From: Medicago truncatula
Lineage: Eukaryota; Streptophyta; Magnoliopsida; Fabales; Fabaceae
Direction: 5' to 3'
NCBI RefSeq assembly: GCF_003473485.1
Contig: NC_053048.1
Coordinates: forward strand, 25,475,255 to 25,539,254
Length of the DNA: 64,000 bases
The stretch's first letter is position 1. Every line of letters starts with the position of its first letter. Below are positions 25,201 through 38,100 of this stretch, piece by piece. A program made the translations under genes and the position numbers. Under the pieces are notes generated by a model, which worked only from the letters and a program-made list of their open reading frames with translations, did no database searches and was not told the origin of the DNA.

Positions 25201-27549
25201 TTAGAATCCATGTATGGTCATTAGGTTATGTGTGACGCTTGATCAAGGAACTCTAATCCTAACAAGTTTTACGCCCTATTACTCTCAACTTTTACTTTTG
25301 CAATTTAGTTACTAAAACAAACAAACAAATTATCTTTTAACTTAGAATGATATTTGGTGTCGAACGGTCCGCGATATCGCACTAGTCCCTGAGGAGACGA
25401 TACAAATACTTACTATAGTTTGATGCAAAAGTACTACATCAATATAATATAAAGTTTTAGGAGTTTGGTTGAATCTAACACAACTACAAAATTGATATCT
25501 CAAGTGTAAAGAATTGCTCAAAATATGTCTCATCTAACGTGAGACTCTCAACACACCACTCTCATGCAGAACACACTTCATTAGGAACAAGAGTTGTAAA
25601 TCTAAAAGAATGACCCATATGGTCTTATAGGAAATGATCCAATGAAGAATGGATAGTCTTTACCACCATCTTAGAGTTTGAGTTAGACTTAATTCAAACC
25701 TATAGAACTTACTTGTAAGATGAGTGATATCTATCGTTGTAAATACTAATTTTCTCACTAAATATAGAACACTTTTCTAATTTTTCCCAAAAAACTTCTA
25801 ATTAAGTTACATATTTGTTTGTAATCAGTGATAAATATTACGACGAAAATATTAACTAATTTTCTTTTCTAAAAGGTGAAATTTGGAGACAATTTCAATT
25901 GTCGCGAAACCCTTTTTACTCAATGAGTCTTATATTAAGGGACTTAGGTGGTATTGTTCATTTCATATCTCATTTAATATAAAATTCTCAAATGCGTTCA
26001 CTATAGGACCGAGATTCCTTGTTATCACTAATTGTACGCACTCACACATTTAGTAACTACGTCACTATTTGATCGAAATCAAACGGTTCATATTTCGGGC
26101 ACAGTAATTTTAATTTTTAAAGAAAATCAAAATCTGTTTGATATTTGAACTACCCAATCTCAGTGAGACGGTTATGCAATCATCGACTGCATGAATGTTG
26201 GCAATCAATCACTGCATGGAATCTAATTTCTTCATTATGAGGTGACAAATCAGTCCATCACCTCTGCTGAAGTTGTTATCATCCAAGAATTATTCAAAAT
26301 AATTTAAAATTTTCAAATAATAATACTTAACAACAAATTAAGTGCTACTAAGTGTGATGTGAAAAATTAATAAAGATCGATACCTGTTTTTTCCAAACAT
26401 CTCTATTCCCTTTAAACATATATCTTTCTCCAAAGGTTTCCATTCTATGATATTATGCATCTTATCATCTTGACCTTCCATTGAGTTGGATAATCGCATC
26501 AATTCTATTTTATATGTGATTTCCTTTGAATTAGAGGGTGCCAATATCTCATCTACATTCTCCATTGTTTGAATTTCATTATCCGAAAAAGACCCAGAAG
26601 TTGAACCTTCTGATGAGATATTGACATCCTTTATCTGCAAATAGTAAATATAGAATCATTCATCTAAAAAAAATTGGAAAGCAAACATCATTAAATAATT
26701 ACTAAAATATAGTATATTAAAAAAAACTTATCTTAGAGGTGGAAATTGAACTTTGATTTTTAGTATTAGCTAGTCTCGCAAACAATTAAAAATTTCAAAA
26801 GCAATAATATATTTTGGGTCCATACTCAGAAATACATTATCACCAAGGATTTGAATGAATTTTTGCAGTAATGTTTAGAATATTATAAAAATCTCTCTTA
26901 AAAAAATAGAATTTTAACAAGATATAAATTAAATATGAATTTTTAAGTCTCAAACACATAAGAATTCTATAATGTAATAAACTTAATTGTGCAAAAAAAT
27001 TCAAAATTTTGAATAATACATCTAAGTTAACTGAAAAACAAGGACAAAAAAGGGTAATGCACAATTTTTAGCGGATCAAAAATCGAAAAAAAAAATTATA
27101 GAAACTAAAATGAAAAGTTAGAATATTTATATGTATCAAAAATATAATTAACCTTAAAAAATTTAGAAAATGTATTATTTTTTTTTTTTTTTTTGAAGGG
27201 ATGATTTTTTAAATTTGAAATCAAAACAAAGAACATATTATTCTCAAACAAATGAGAAGAATAAATAATACCTTAAGGTAACAATGATCTCCACATACTT
27301 CCCTCTCACCTTTTGGTTGCCAAATTGGTTGCTTTTCCCTCTACAAAGTAAATCTATATATTAATTTACTAATAGAAACACAAATTACAAGAAACAAATG
27401 TAGAAAATTTCTCCTTACCGAATATATTAATGGTTGAGAACATCCGTGTAGAGGACAATCAAAGATCTGTTGAAGAACATTAAAAAAGCGTAAACACCCA
27501 AGATGTTTGATATTAAACACAATAATAATGTTTCATAGACACTCATTTT

Positions 27550-27588
<39 letters not shown>

Positions 27589-30500
27589 ATACTAGATTAA
27601 TCAAGTGTAAAAATATAGTTAATTAAGGGGTAGTTGATAAGTTAACTTATGAGGGGGATGATTTCTAAGCTAGTTTATAGGTGATAACGAATAAGTTAAA
27701 TGATTGAATTTATAGTATTTGATAAAATTAACGGTTGAATTAATTTAAAAATATGAAATGACATAAAAAAATGTGCATTTAATTAATATCTAATTTTCAA
27801 TTAAGATTGCAGGCGTAAAATGGATATAAAAAGTCATAATTTTTAATCTCAAAAACTTTTATAAGCTCATGAAAATGAATTATAAGCTCGTATAAAAATG
27901 ACAGATGTCAAACGACTTTTTTTATCATACCAACATATAAGTTATAAGTCATAAGATCAGTTTTATATCTTACCAAACAGACACTAAATTATTGATTCAA
28001 TCTCCACATTTGAAAGTTGTGGTTAATTCATTTAACCGAATTAACCATAATTTCGACCGTAAATTGAATTAATATCTACTCGACTGAATAACCATATTTT
28101 TCAATGTGATTAATCTAAGGTGCAAAAAAAAAAAATGGGTGTACATTACTGCAAACATAATGGCTATGACAATAATTGTGAAAAGATAGTAGTATTTTAG
28201 TATTTACCAAGCAACGACGACAGAAAAAGTGATCAAAAGTACTTAAAGCCTCACTCAAACTTTTATCCAAACATAGGCCAGAATTAGATGCATTTTCTCT
28301 TGAATCTTTAGAAAGCATGCTCTTTTCTTTGAGATATTTATACCTCTCCTGCATAAAAAAAAAAAAAAATTGATTGAGGTTAATTATATGATAACACTTG
28401 GTTAGTACAATTTATAAGAAACAAAACTACAATTCATCATGACTAAGGAAAGATATTGATTTCATTTAATATATATATTTCTAAGAATTTAAATTAATTC
28501 TACGAATAACTCTATTAATTACTCATACTTCAACCAACTTACTTATATATTTTCTCTCCACAAAAACAATGTCACACATGAACTTTAGCATTTAATAGAT
28601 TTGAAAAAAAGATCAATATATCTTTTAAAAAAAGGACTAGAGAAATAAAGAATTTTTTTAACAAAGAAATAAACAATTTTTTTTCTCACCATAAGGATGA
28701 TAGAGATAGAGAGAGTATTATTATGGAAAATGTTAACAAGTGCCCTAAGGATTGTTTAAGAATCTAAAAATAGTAATTTTTGCTTTGGAAATTGTACGGT
28801 AATAACTTCAACAAGTGTTTGACTTATATTTTCAAGGCATAATTTCTTTTTATGGATTTTTTAAACAATACCCTGAGAGCATTTGTTAACGAGACCTGTT
28901 ATTATTATATCAAGAAAACTTAAATAGTACCGGTAAGTCTATGAGATCAGCCATATTTTGCAATCATTGTTAAGGTTAACAATTATATGTCATTAAATTG
29001 CATTATTATGTCCCTATATTATTAAATTTTACCTCAATTTCTGCAGTGGTACCTCCAATATAGCTTTGAACGATACTCAACACTTCATCGGTTAAACAGT
29101 ATTCCTCAATTGCCATCCTGATATATTCATATAAATTAAATTATAACATGAAATATTGCAACTGTGAACCTAGCTCTTATTCACAAATAAATATAAACTT
29201 TTAAGTTTAAGTATAGTAACACGTTTAAATTTTGATTTACCATAGAAGTTTATCTTCACCATAAGAAAAGTCACGTTTAACTTCTTTGTTCTCTTGGACC
29301 TCTTCATCGGTATCACTGCATATCATTGTTTCACCTGCATGTTGATCGTAATATATGTTTCGTCTTGCAGAAAAGGCATCAGCTTTCGTCATTCTCTCAT
29401 TTCTGTTTTGTGTGAAAGATTTTAATAAAGCAACACAAAAAATGACACATGCATTGATCAATATATTTAGCATTAAATGTATACTTGAAAGTGGAATTAA
29501 TAAAAGAATAAACGTGTATTTGAAAGTAAGACTTACCTAATCAAGTGTAACCATGTTGTATAATGAGGTATCTTTTCAACACGTTGTAATCTGAAAGTTT
29601 TCTTAAATGATACATCATGAACAACATGAAGGTATTTATTTCCCAAACCTCGTGGGAAACGATCGTACATCTCTAATGGATGTTCAATTTTTAATGAATG
29701 TGTTTGAACATTATCCTTCCCAATTATTGATGAGTCATATCTTGACACTGTTGTCATGACCTTGGAAAGTTCACATTGGAGATTCTTCTCATTTATCTGA
29801 AGTTTCTTCTGAGAAAATATATTCAAGATTAAATCAAAGCTAAACAAGATTAATAAAAAGAACCCTTATCCATATTGCATATAGAACTAGAGGAAATAAA
29901 TTTGAACAAGAAATAATAACGTCCCTCCGCCAAAATACCACTAATGTTAAAAACAAGAAAATGGAAGAGTTCTTCATGAAACCCTAATAACCAACTTGTA
30001 ACATAATTTAATTTTGACAAATCGTTCTCAGCTTTAGAATTTTTCAATTGTCTTCCAAAACATAAAGAGGAACTCGAACAATAATTCGAAAGAAACAAGT
30101 TAACTTAGCACTAAGTATATAAATGTCACCGGTAGATCAACTTGATTTCCCTCGATTTACGTCGAAAAAAATCTATAACAAACATACCACTAATGTTAAA
30201 AACAAGAAAATGGAAGAGTTCGTCATGAAACCCTAATAACCAACTTGTAACATAATTTAATTTTGACAAATCGTTCTCAGCTTTAGAATTTTTCAATTGT
30301 CTTCCAAAACATAAAGAGGAACTCGAACAATAATTCGAAAGAAACAAGTTAACTTAGCACTAAGTATATAAATGTCACCAGTAGATCAACTTGATTTCCC
30401 TCGATTTACATCGAAAAAAATCTCTAACAAACATCATAGCACAAAACTAGATCATTTTAAATAATCGGCTACCCAATTGAACTCACTTGAACTGTTTCCA

Positions 30501-30871
30501 TCCGCTCCTTTTGGATCTTTTCTTTTAACTTTTTTATCTTGTTCATCAAGATTTGAGGATCTTCAATCGTCGCCTCTCCCTGTTGTTCCTGTCCCTGAAA
30601 TAAAATATCACTAATACATAACGAAAAAACAATAAAATACACGATTTACACCAACAACCGGAAGAATAAATTTTTTGGTTACCACCCTTCTCGATCTAAT
30701 CATAAACAAAATAATGTGCAATCGTTTGAGTTTAATTTTGAAAAATTGTTACCATATAAATGAAAAACTAAAATGAAAGGGAATTAAAGAAAAGAAGAGA
30801 TCAAAAGTCGGGGAATGAAAACGAAAACAAACTCTAGGTCTAGAGGCAGAAGTTGCGATGTTAGACGCCAT
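22248..30871 (-). CDS. Enhancer-of-zeste H3K27 methyltransferase, SWINGER-like, 16 exons
   Basis: Catalytic subunit of Polycomb repressive complex 2, expected to trimethylate histone H3 Lys27 in the nucleus. Exons: 30871-30833, 30594-30487, 29808-29537, 29402-29241, 29117-29033, 28348-28208, 27466-27419, 27340-27272, 26634-26384, 23870-23747, 23669-23311, 23191-23101, 23009-22962, 22869-22741, 22636-22559, 22442-22248. All phases agree and give 732 aa. Recognisable blocks: KIPHYTTW, GETMICSDTDEE, FCRRCL then FDCPLHGCSQPLI, the cysteine-rich CXC domain (about 484-550), and the SET domain (about 584-705) with GEYTGEL, FANHSSEPNCY and EELFYDYNY. The EKQPIW/HCYLK block is nearer SWINGER than CURLY LEAF. 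It is shorter than Arabidopsis SWN (about 856 aa, from memory), mainly in the middle. Intron 14 uses a GC donor. Confidence 0.92.
24117..25441. mobile_element. Solo LTR, 1325 bp, in intron 9 of the E(z) gene
   Basis: The element begins TGATAAGTGCTAGG and ends GTACTACATCA (TG...CA). It is flanked by a perfect 5-bp duplication, atata (24112-24116 and 25442-25446). A TATA-like 'tctataaatagccc' is near 24575. No internal retroelement domains are present, so it is a solo LTR, probably of a gypsy-type element (inference). It lengthens the host intron to about 2.5 kb. Confidence 0.8.
24332..24556. repeat. Cluster of ctcgccatggcgag palindromes
   Basis: Inside the solo LTR, the palindrome ctcgccatggcgag occurs twice intact. 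Variants such as ctcgcatggcgag, ctcgccatggcgaat and gcgaggcgag also occur. They form a GC-rich island in AT-rich DNA. Confidence 0.8.
27554..27586. repeat. (AT)n microsatellite in E(z) intron 7
   Basis: About 16 uninterrupted AT units lie between two exons of the Enhancer-of-zeste gene (27466 and 28208). Confidence 0.9.
29936..30433. repeat. 249-bp tandem duplication in E(z) intron 2
   Basis: 29936-30184 and 30185-30433 are nearly identical. They differ at a few positions (for example gaagagttcttcatg versus gaagagttcgtcatg, and caccggtag versus caccagtag). The low divergence implies a recent duplication. Both copies lie wholly inside the intron between exons 2 and 3. Confidence 0.9.
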
Positions 30872-30901
30872 CGATGAATCGAGAATGGCACAATGTAACT
30901 T

Positions 30902-31195
30902 CGATAAAAACAAGAAGAATATGTGAGAGTGATAACAGAATGAAGAAAACAATAACGCTCATATATGAGGTAGAAAACAAAACTTGACACCGCGCAATGA
31001 CATAACCTAATGTCAGTAATTAAAATGTTTGTTTCCGAGAAAAATATATTTTTTGATAAAAATGAGAAGAATATAAGAGAGTGATAACTGAGTGAAGAAA
31101 ACAATAACGCTCATATATAAGAGGTAAAAAAAACAAAACTTGACACCGCACAATGACATAACCTAACGTCAGTAATTAATTTTTTTTTTTTCAGA
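30902..31195. repeat. About 150-bp tandem duplication upstream of E(z)
   Basis: Two copies (about 30902-31052 and 31053-31195) share 'aagaaaacaataacgctcat', 'acaaaacttgacaccgc' and 'caatgacataacctaa'. The first copy begins about 30 bp upstream of the start codon, so the promoter or leader region is duplicated. Confidence 0.85.
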
Positions 31196-31201
31196 GTAAA
31201 A

Positions 31202-32168
31202 AAATGTTTTTCAATGCCTTTTGATGCAGTACTTCTTGGGTCACCACTCTAAATACAGAAAAATAAATCTTCAAAAAATTATATATGTATCTATTAATAC
31301 CATATATGAAATTTAGTATATGTCATTTTTTGTCAAAAGAAAAGTTTATTTACATTGTAAACAATACCATTGGAATTGGTCTTAGTAGAATGTTGTGTGT
31401 CTATCAAATCTGCTATTTGTCATTTGAGCCACCACCAAAGAGACCAATTTAAAGATAAATGGAGACAAATTCATGCTTTTGGTAAGCCTTATACCAAGCA
31501 GGATGCCGTAGAGTTCCTCCCCTACTAGGTTGCAACTGGTGAAAGCCACAAATTTATAGCTATCTTTGATGAGGCTTCCACAGGTTTGCCCTAATTAAAC
31601 TTGAAGAAACCAATAGGAGGAGGTGACCAAAGCTACTTGGACCTCATGTCTATTTCCTTCAACTAATATAGGGAAGAGGCCGCATATAATTTCATCTAAG
31701 GCGACTCAAACAATGAAAGAATTGTGTTTTTTGTAAATAACAAATGTTAGTATGTTAGTATTATATGATCGGAGTGAGGTTCAAATTCTCGACCTCTTTA
31801 TCACTTCACTCTTTAACTCTCCAACCCCGGATACCAAGCTAACCTTATATCCCATAAGAAAGAACTGACTTGATTAAGTGAGAACAAAGATTAACTAGGT
31901 GGGAACCTTGTTTTCCTCATCAAGAATCACTTTTTTTCCAATGAAATTTAGCTCTTCATAATACATTGGTTGACCCCAATAGCCAATATTATTTGTCCAT
32001 ACTATTGGTAATGATTACAAAGCTTTTTAATGTATAACATGACATAGATAATAAATATATAATTTTTTTCTTTTTTCTTTTCTTCATTCATACAACTACA
32101 AGCCACTATAGCAAATAATTTCATTCAAGTTCCACATATTCCAGGTTAGCACTTTTAGGGGATCAAGA
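31202..32168. other. Intergenic region between E(z) and cyclin C
   Basis: No gene is seen. The segment 31480-31700 is less AT-rich and looks like decayed coding DNA, but stops occur in every frame and I do not recognise it. Confidence 0.4.
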
Positions 32169-35100
32169 TCATAGCTTCTGGAGAGCAGTATTGATTCTCT
32201 CATCAGTGAACATTCTGTTGTTTTCATAAAAATCAAGTATCTCCATTGATATGTTTTTAATCTGCCAAAAAACAAAAACAAAATTACCTTAGCATACAAT
32301 TTGTTTTCTTTATCAAACAAATGAATCAAAAACTAGTGTACCCTGTGCAGAAAATTTACATTTAAGTGATTGTAAGCTAGTGAAACAGCAAAATTCAACA
32401 ATGCATTTTTGACATCTACCATAACTTGGTATTTATTATAGCATGCAGAGTGGTAAAATTACTATAGTGACAACCAAGTTTCCAAGATAACTCACTGCAG
32501 TCTTGGGTGGCGCTTTTCTCCTCACTTCACTTCTCTGTTTCTTGCCAGTTGCTTGTGGTTCCTTTGTCTGTTGTTCCTCTATTTTGAGTTATTTATGAAC
32601 TTATAAATTATGAATATATGGTTACACAGTTATGAATAAGTTCATAAATAACTCAAAACAGATGAATAACAGACAAAGGAACCACGAGCAACAGGCAAGA
32701 AACACAGAAGTGCTTAATTAAGCTATTTATCCTAACAGATCTTATGTTAGGGATTGAGTTTGGGCCTAAGCTCAACAAATGTGATCAATAGGGGAGTTGG
32801 TTACATTTGCTTATGTGGTTAGTTTGTTAGAAGGGAACACCAACTATACGAAGGGGAGGATTCACCAAGACCGATCAACTCTTGCTTCTGATATCTATTC
32901 TTTGCTGCAAATGCATATGCAATTCCTGCTGAGTCCAATATAGCCACACCATCGATTGAAATGAGGCTGTAGTTCTTGAAAAAGAAAAAAAAAAACATAT
33001 GAGGCCATAGTGGCATCCATAATAATTTCTTTTGTATGCCGCCAAAGCTAGTCTCAGTTTGGGCTGGCTCATTAGATCAAGACTGAGAGACAACTTAAAG
33101 AAAACTGATTTTGCTTCAAATTTTTCTAGAACCATTCCAACAATAGCAACGGTGATATGGAACTCTTGTGAGTACACAAGACAGCTTCGCTTTCACAATT
33201 GCATGGGTGGTAGCAACCAATGCCAGAAATAGACTAGTGTTTGGTGGCTCCGGTGGCGGTGGTTGCATGCTCAGTTGATGCATCATCTGGATCTTTTGCA
33301 TTATGTGTTCTTCCTTCCGCAGACTCGGAACTCCGGGAGCCAAAGCATGCTCCCACGGTGATTCGTTTACCATTTCCTCTAACGGCAACCAAAGGTGACC
33401 GACGACAGGTGACTATGGAGGAGCCACCGCTAATGGATCGATGTCTGACGGTTTTGGCAGTGGTGCTGAAACCACTGAAACCACTGGACCACATGGATTG
33501 GCATATCATAAAATGTAACCAACTCCCCTACTCAACATCACATTTGTTGGACTTAGTCCCAAATAGGATACCTTCCATCACCATGTTTTACATCTTAGTG
33601 TTTTTCAGCAATATCATACATTATATATCTAACCAAAGTTTTCAATATATAAAAAACTAGTGTATAGTCTTGATTTGTTCATTTAGAAAACTTGTTTACG
33701 ATCTTCATCCGAACATGTAGATTTGAATCTATTAATTTTCTTTCATTTTACGATTTTGTCCAGTTATTCTGTTTGAGGCCAACTTTTGCAACTGCCACTA
33801 GCAGGCTACGACGATTCAAGTTTTAAATTGCAATTCATCATCATAGCCAAAATTACCAAGAAGTTTCAAACAAAAAAAGCACGATGAGAGAAAGGTTAAG
33901 AGGCAACAAAGCTTAGTATATAATGAGTTAAATATGTTTTTAATCCTAATAAAATACTCTTCTATCAAGTTTGATCACTACAAAAAAAAAATATCATTTA
34001 TGTTTAGTCTTCATTTGGTGATTTCAAGGGCTGGATACAGATGAAAACTTTCACCAGAATCACCAAATGGGGGACTAAACATGTATGGAATTTTTGTAGA
34101 GACTAAACTCGATAAGAGAATATTTCATAGGGACTAAAAATATATTTAACCCAGTTGAATACTCACCACATTCATATCAACACGAAGTTCTTCATACCAG
34201 ACAGTGGTATCTTTCTCCCTGAGTACACTAGCAATGTATATGCAAGCTAAAGCAATCAGATGTGGTGGATGTACCAGCATTAGGTCCATCTTGTATGTAT
34301 CATTTACAAGCCCCCTGTAGGAATTCAACAAAATCAATTATATAATAGAAACTACAATGCCAAACAGCATTTGCAAGATGGCACCATAACAGAAAATCAT
34401 GATTAACGGCGATGTTAATAAAATGGAGCTTCTGGTTAAAGAAATTCATTATCTACTGCTTCAAATCAACTGAATGATTAATCTACTTCACATTTTATAA
34501 AGCAGTGAGAGATGATGCTCACAAGCAACAACAGGAAAGTTGGAACAATTCCGACAATTATTTTATGACAATGATATTTAAGCTCCTTAGTACGAAACAT
34601 TTGTGTTTCGTAATTAGACATGTCAAAAACAATGAGCGTAATTAGACATGTCAAAAACAATGAGCCAGCATTCATTGTCATAAATATAGCAACTTTATGC
34701 ATTAACAGGTAAACAATAATTAGTATTAGTCTAAGCTTTGAACCATCTCCGTCTACTTTTTCCATGGGTGGGGGGGATCCGTTAGAATTTGGCAGTGTAG
34801 GCCCAAACAGGCAATTAGCTGATCAATTGGCCAAGGCCATTATGTAGAGGTGATGTTATGAAAATATAGGAAAATGGGAGGGAAGGAATATAACGTGGCA
34901 GAGAGTGACGGCTGAACAAAGTGTGTGACACATTCTGTTATAAGAGGATGTGAAGAGAGAGAGAGGTTATCATTGATCATTATTCAATTATAACCTTAGA
35001 GGTCGGACAGAGGGAGAACTTGTATCTTCTCATCGGAGCTTTGCCCTGATATTACAAGGATTATTCTATAATAGTTTATTTTTTTAAAACAATACTATTT

Positions 35101-38100
35101 TTCTGTTCTTTCTTAATTTGGCTTCCTACCAATTGGTCAGACATGCCGTATCTTCAACGGAGAACCGGTGTTTAAGACGGATGAATCGAACAATTGGTTC
35201 ATAAACAAAGGGCTGCCAAAATTTGTGGGGGACGACCCCATTGAGGAGCAGGAAATTCATTCATCTGATAAGGTACAGTGAGCATTCATAAGGATGGAAG
35301 GCTTAGTCATGTTGTGGTTTCAATCTTGGTGCCAGAAGGACGTAGGTGGCTAGGTTGAGATTGGGAATCATTTTCCTTGGCTCTAATCATGGGATTTGGA
35401 GAGAGAGAGAGATGATGATAGTATATCAAAAGAAGAAGACACGGCTAAATTTGAGCCCGATTGTTTTGATACACTATAATCGTCCCACTCTGCAAATCCT
35501 TCAAGTGTGTGTGTCGCCTCTGTTCCAAAACTTGATATACTCTACGATGTCTTGGGTTCCACTTCTGCCGGCAAAACTTCTGCTGACAAAGCTGCCAGAC
35601 TTGTACCCGTCAACAATATTTTTCCGTCCAAAGGGGATGTGCATGCTTGCCGAAAGCGACACCAAGGTGGTGGGTGGCTAGTCTAGTATACTGTCCTACG
35701 GGGAAGTTGTGGTGGGTGGGCAGAAAGCGCTTCAACGTTGTTGTTTTCGATGAGATCAGAGGCACAAATAGGAAACAGACTAGTAAAGGGGCAGAAACGG
35801 GGTTTCATATAATAGGTTGGTTTTGATGGAAACTAATCTCTGTGGAGATTTGACCCTTGCTGATTTTGATGGTTTACAATCAGACCAATCACTTATGTCC
35901 CTTGGGAAGGACTGTGGTTCAAAGGACAATAATTTAACCATGCCACTGGATTCTTTGATTGCTCTTTCATATACGATGAAGGAAATCACAAATGCTTTGG
36001 AAGGAGCTGGAACAAAACCAATAGAAGCTGAAGGTTCCCAAAAGGTTACGATGATGTCTCAGACAAATATGTATGTACTAGCCAACGGTGTTACTTAGGC
36101 TGAGCTTGTAAACCATTTAAATTGGAAGACAAGTTTATGACATGGTGAGTGGGAAGTAAAGGTGTGTTCCAAGTGTTATGACAGATAAAAAGCTTTGTGC
36201 CATGGTGTATGCAAAAAGCATGATACATGGGAAAAACAATCGGTGAGTACAAAAATATGGTTGAAATTATTTATCTAAAACAAAAAATACATCTACGGAA
36301 GTTGCAGCAGTTAAATTTCATAAAAAGATACTGGATCAAAAGTTTTTAAGCCTTATTCAACAAAAATGCATGGTTTATATGCAAAAGTATAATTTAACAG
36401 CAGATAATTGTGTAATATCTCAAGAATCAACGTTAAGAACTCTATTGATGTACGGAAAGAGGGTAATGCTTGAGTACACAAGACTTATTCTAACCATTTT
36501 AGATACATCTAACTCAAAGCATTCAAATAAGAAAGAGTGTCACCTACCTATATACTAGTTTAGAAAGTCCAAAGAAACATGAGAACATATATTGTATATT
36601 TTCCCCCTAGTGTTGGGCATATATGTCGGACAATATAATTTATCTTTGTTTCTTTTCAATAAATAAAGGACAATTATAATGTCGGGCATATATGGTCAAC
36701 TAGAAATTGCAGAACAAAAAGTTAAGTACAAGGCATATATTATAATAAAGCGGGACGAGGAGATAACTGGAGAATTATAAAACAGGAAGAAATGAAACGA
36801 AAACGTATTCGAAAACTGTTCTCATCTGTTCAACACGGATTCTTACCAAGTCAGTTGCGTCATGCTTAGATCATTCAGACCTGCATCCTGAAGAAACCTG
36901 GAGAATTATAATTAGAGTAAGTGAGAAATTATAAATAAATGTAATCTTAGTGAATAAAATGAAGGACCATTCGAGACATAACAGTATTTGATATAGATAG
37001 GAGCTAATTGGCTAAAATGTTTATTATTGGTATTCATTTGATTTGTAGACAGTTTAGAAATATTTCAACAAATTTAGGCAACTTATAATTGAAGGAAAAC
37101 ATGAAAATAATGATCCAAATAGGGTTTCTGTTCTCATTTGTGTAGTACATTTGTTGTATCTTGTCTTTCATGAACATTAAATTTGCATGTGACATAACAC
37201 AATAAAACACTAAAACTGTGAGAAACAACACAAACTAAAAATGCAACTAAAAGATGAGTTATGGTCCAAGTCTATGTGCAGGGTTGCGCTCAGGAAATTT
37301 GCACATAAACTTTGATAATTAAAATACAAGTTCTATCTAACACCATCAGGCTCCTCTAGATCTAACTCATGTTTCAATATTTTTTTTATAACTTTCAGGG
37401 TTGTAGAATTCTAAAAGTTTGAGGCGAGGAAGTGAGAGATGACTGGAATCCTGTTTTATAATTCATCTAACAAATTTGCGTTTGATATTAGGTAGAAATC
37501 CTGTTTTAAAATTCATCTATATTGGCTTCAACATACAAAATGATCTGGTTATGTGAAAGAGAATGATTGCACTTCCCTCTAACACCAGCAAGGCAACAGA
37601 ATCATAGAATTTCGCCAGAAAGGTTGACGACATGTGGCTGACCCTATCCAGTTGCAAAAAACTGTTAGCAGGCCTCCTATTAAGAATGTTTATATGAGGT
37701 GGAGGCCCAATGTAGTTTAAGGATGGCATCATGTCTGTCATTCGGTTGTTATTGTGTTGGTTAGATACTAGGCTCTCTAATTCCTAGAGCTTGAAGTTGG
37801 TTTTCTAGAAGTTAAATTCTGCATTTGTAATTCAGTTTTCATATTTCCCTTCTGTTTGTAACTGCCTCTGCGGAAGTTACCACAGAAAGGCAACAATAAA
37901 CAATGTCTTTATTCAGTATCTATATTCTTAGAATTACCAGAATCTATCAAAGACTTGACTGTTGTTACTGTTGTTGAACAGTTGATTGTAAAGTGAAATG
38001 AACAAGAGTTTGGTCTTTTGATAATTTTGGCAAAGGCATGGCCTCCCTTGGGCCTTGGTAAGGTTCTATAGGAGGCTCCTAACTCAAGGTATCACCGGCT

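Noticed and set aside
29850..30347. Two similar minus-strand frames MFLSNYCSSSSLCF...
   Set aside because: They arise only because the 249-bp intronic duplication copies the same frame. They lie in an intron and have no splice support.
33241..33660. 139-codon plus-strand frame in cyclin C intron 8
   Set aside because: It starts without a credible promoter and runs through the TIR element and out of it. It reads antisense to the better open frames, and I recognise no domain.
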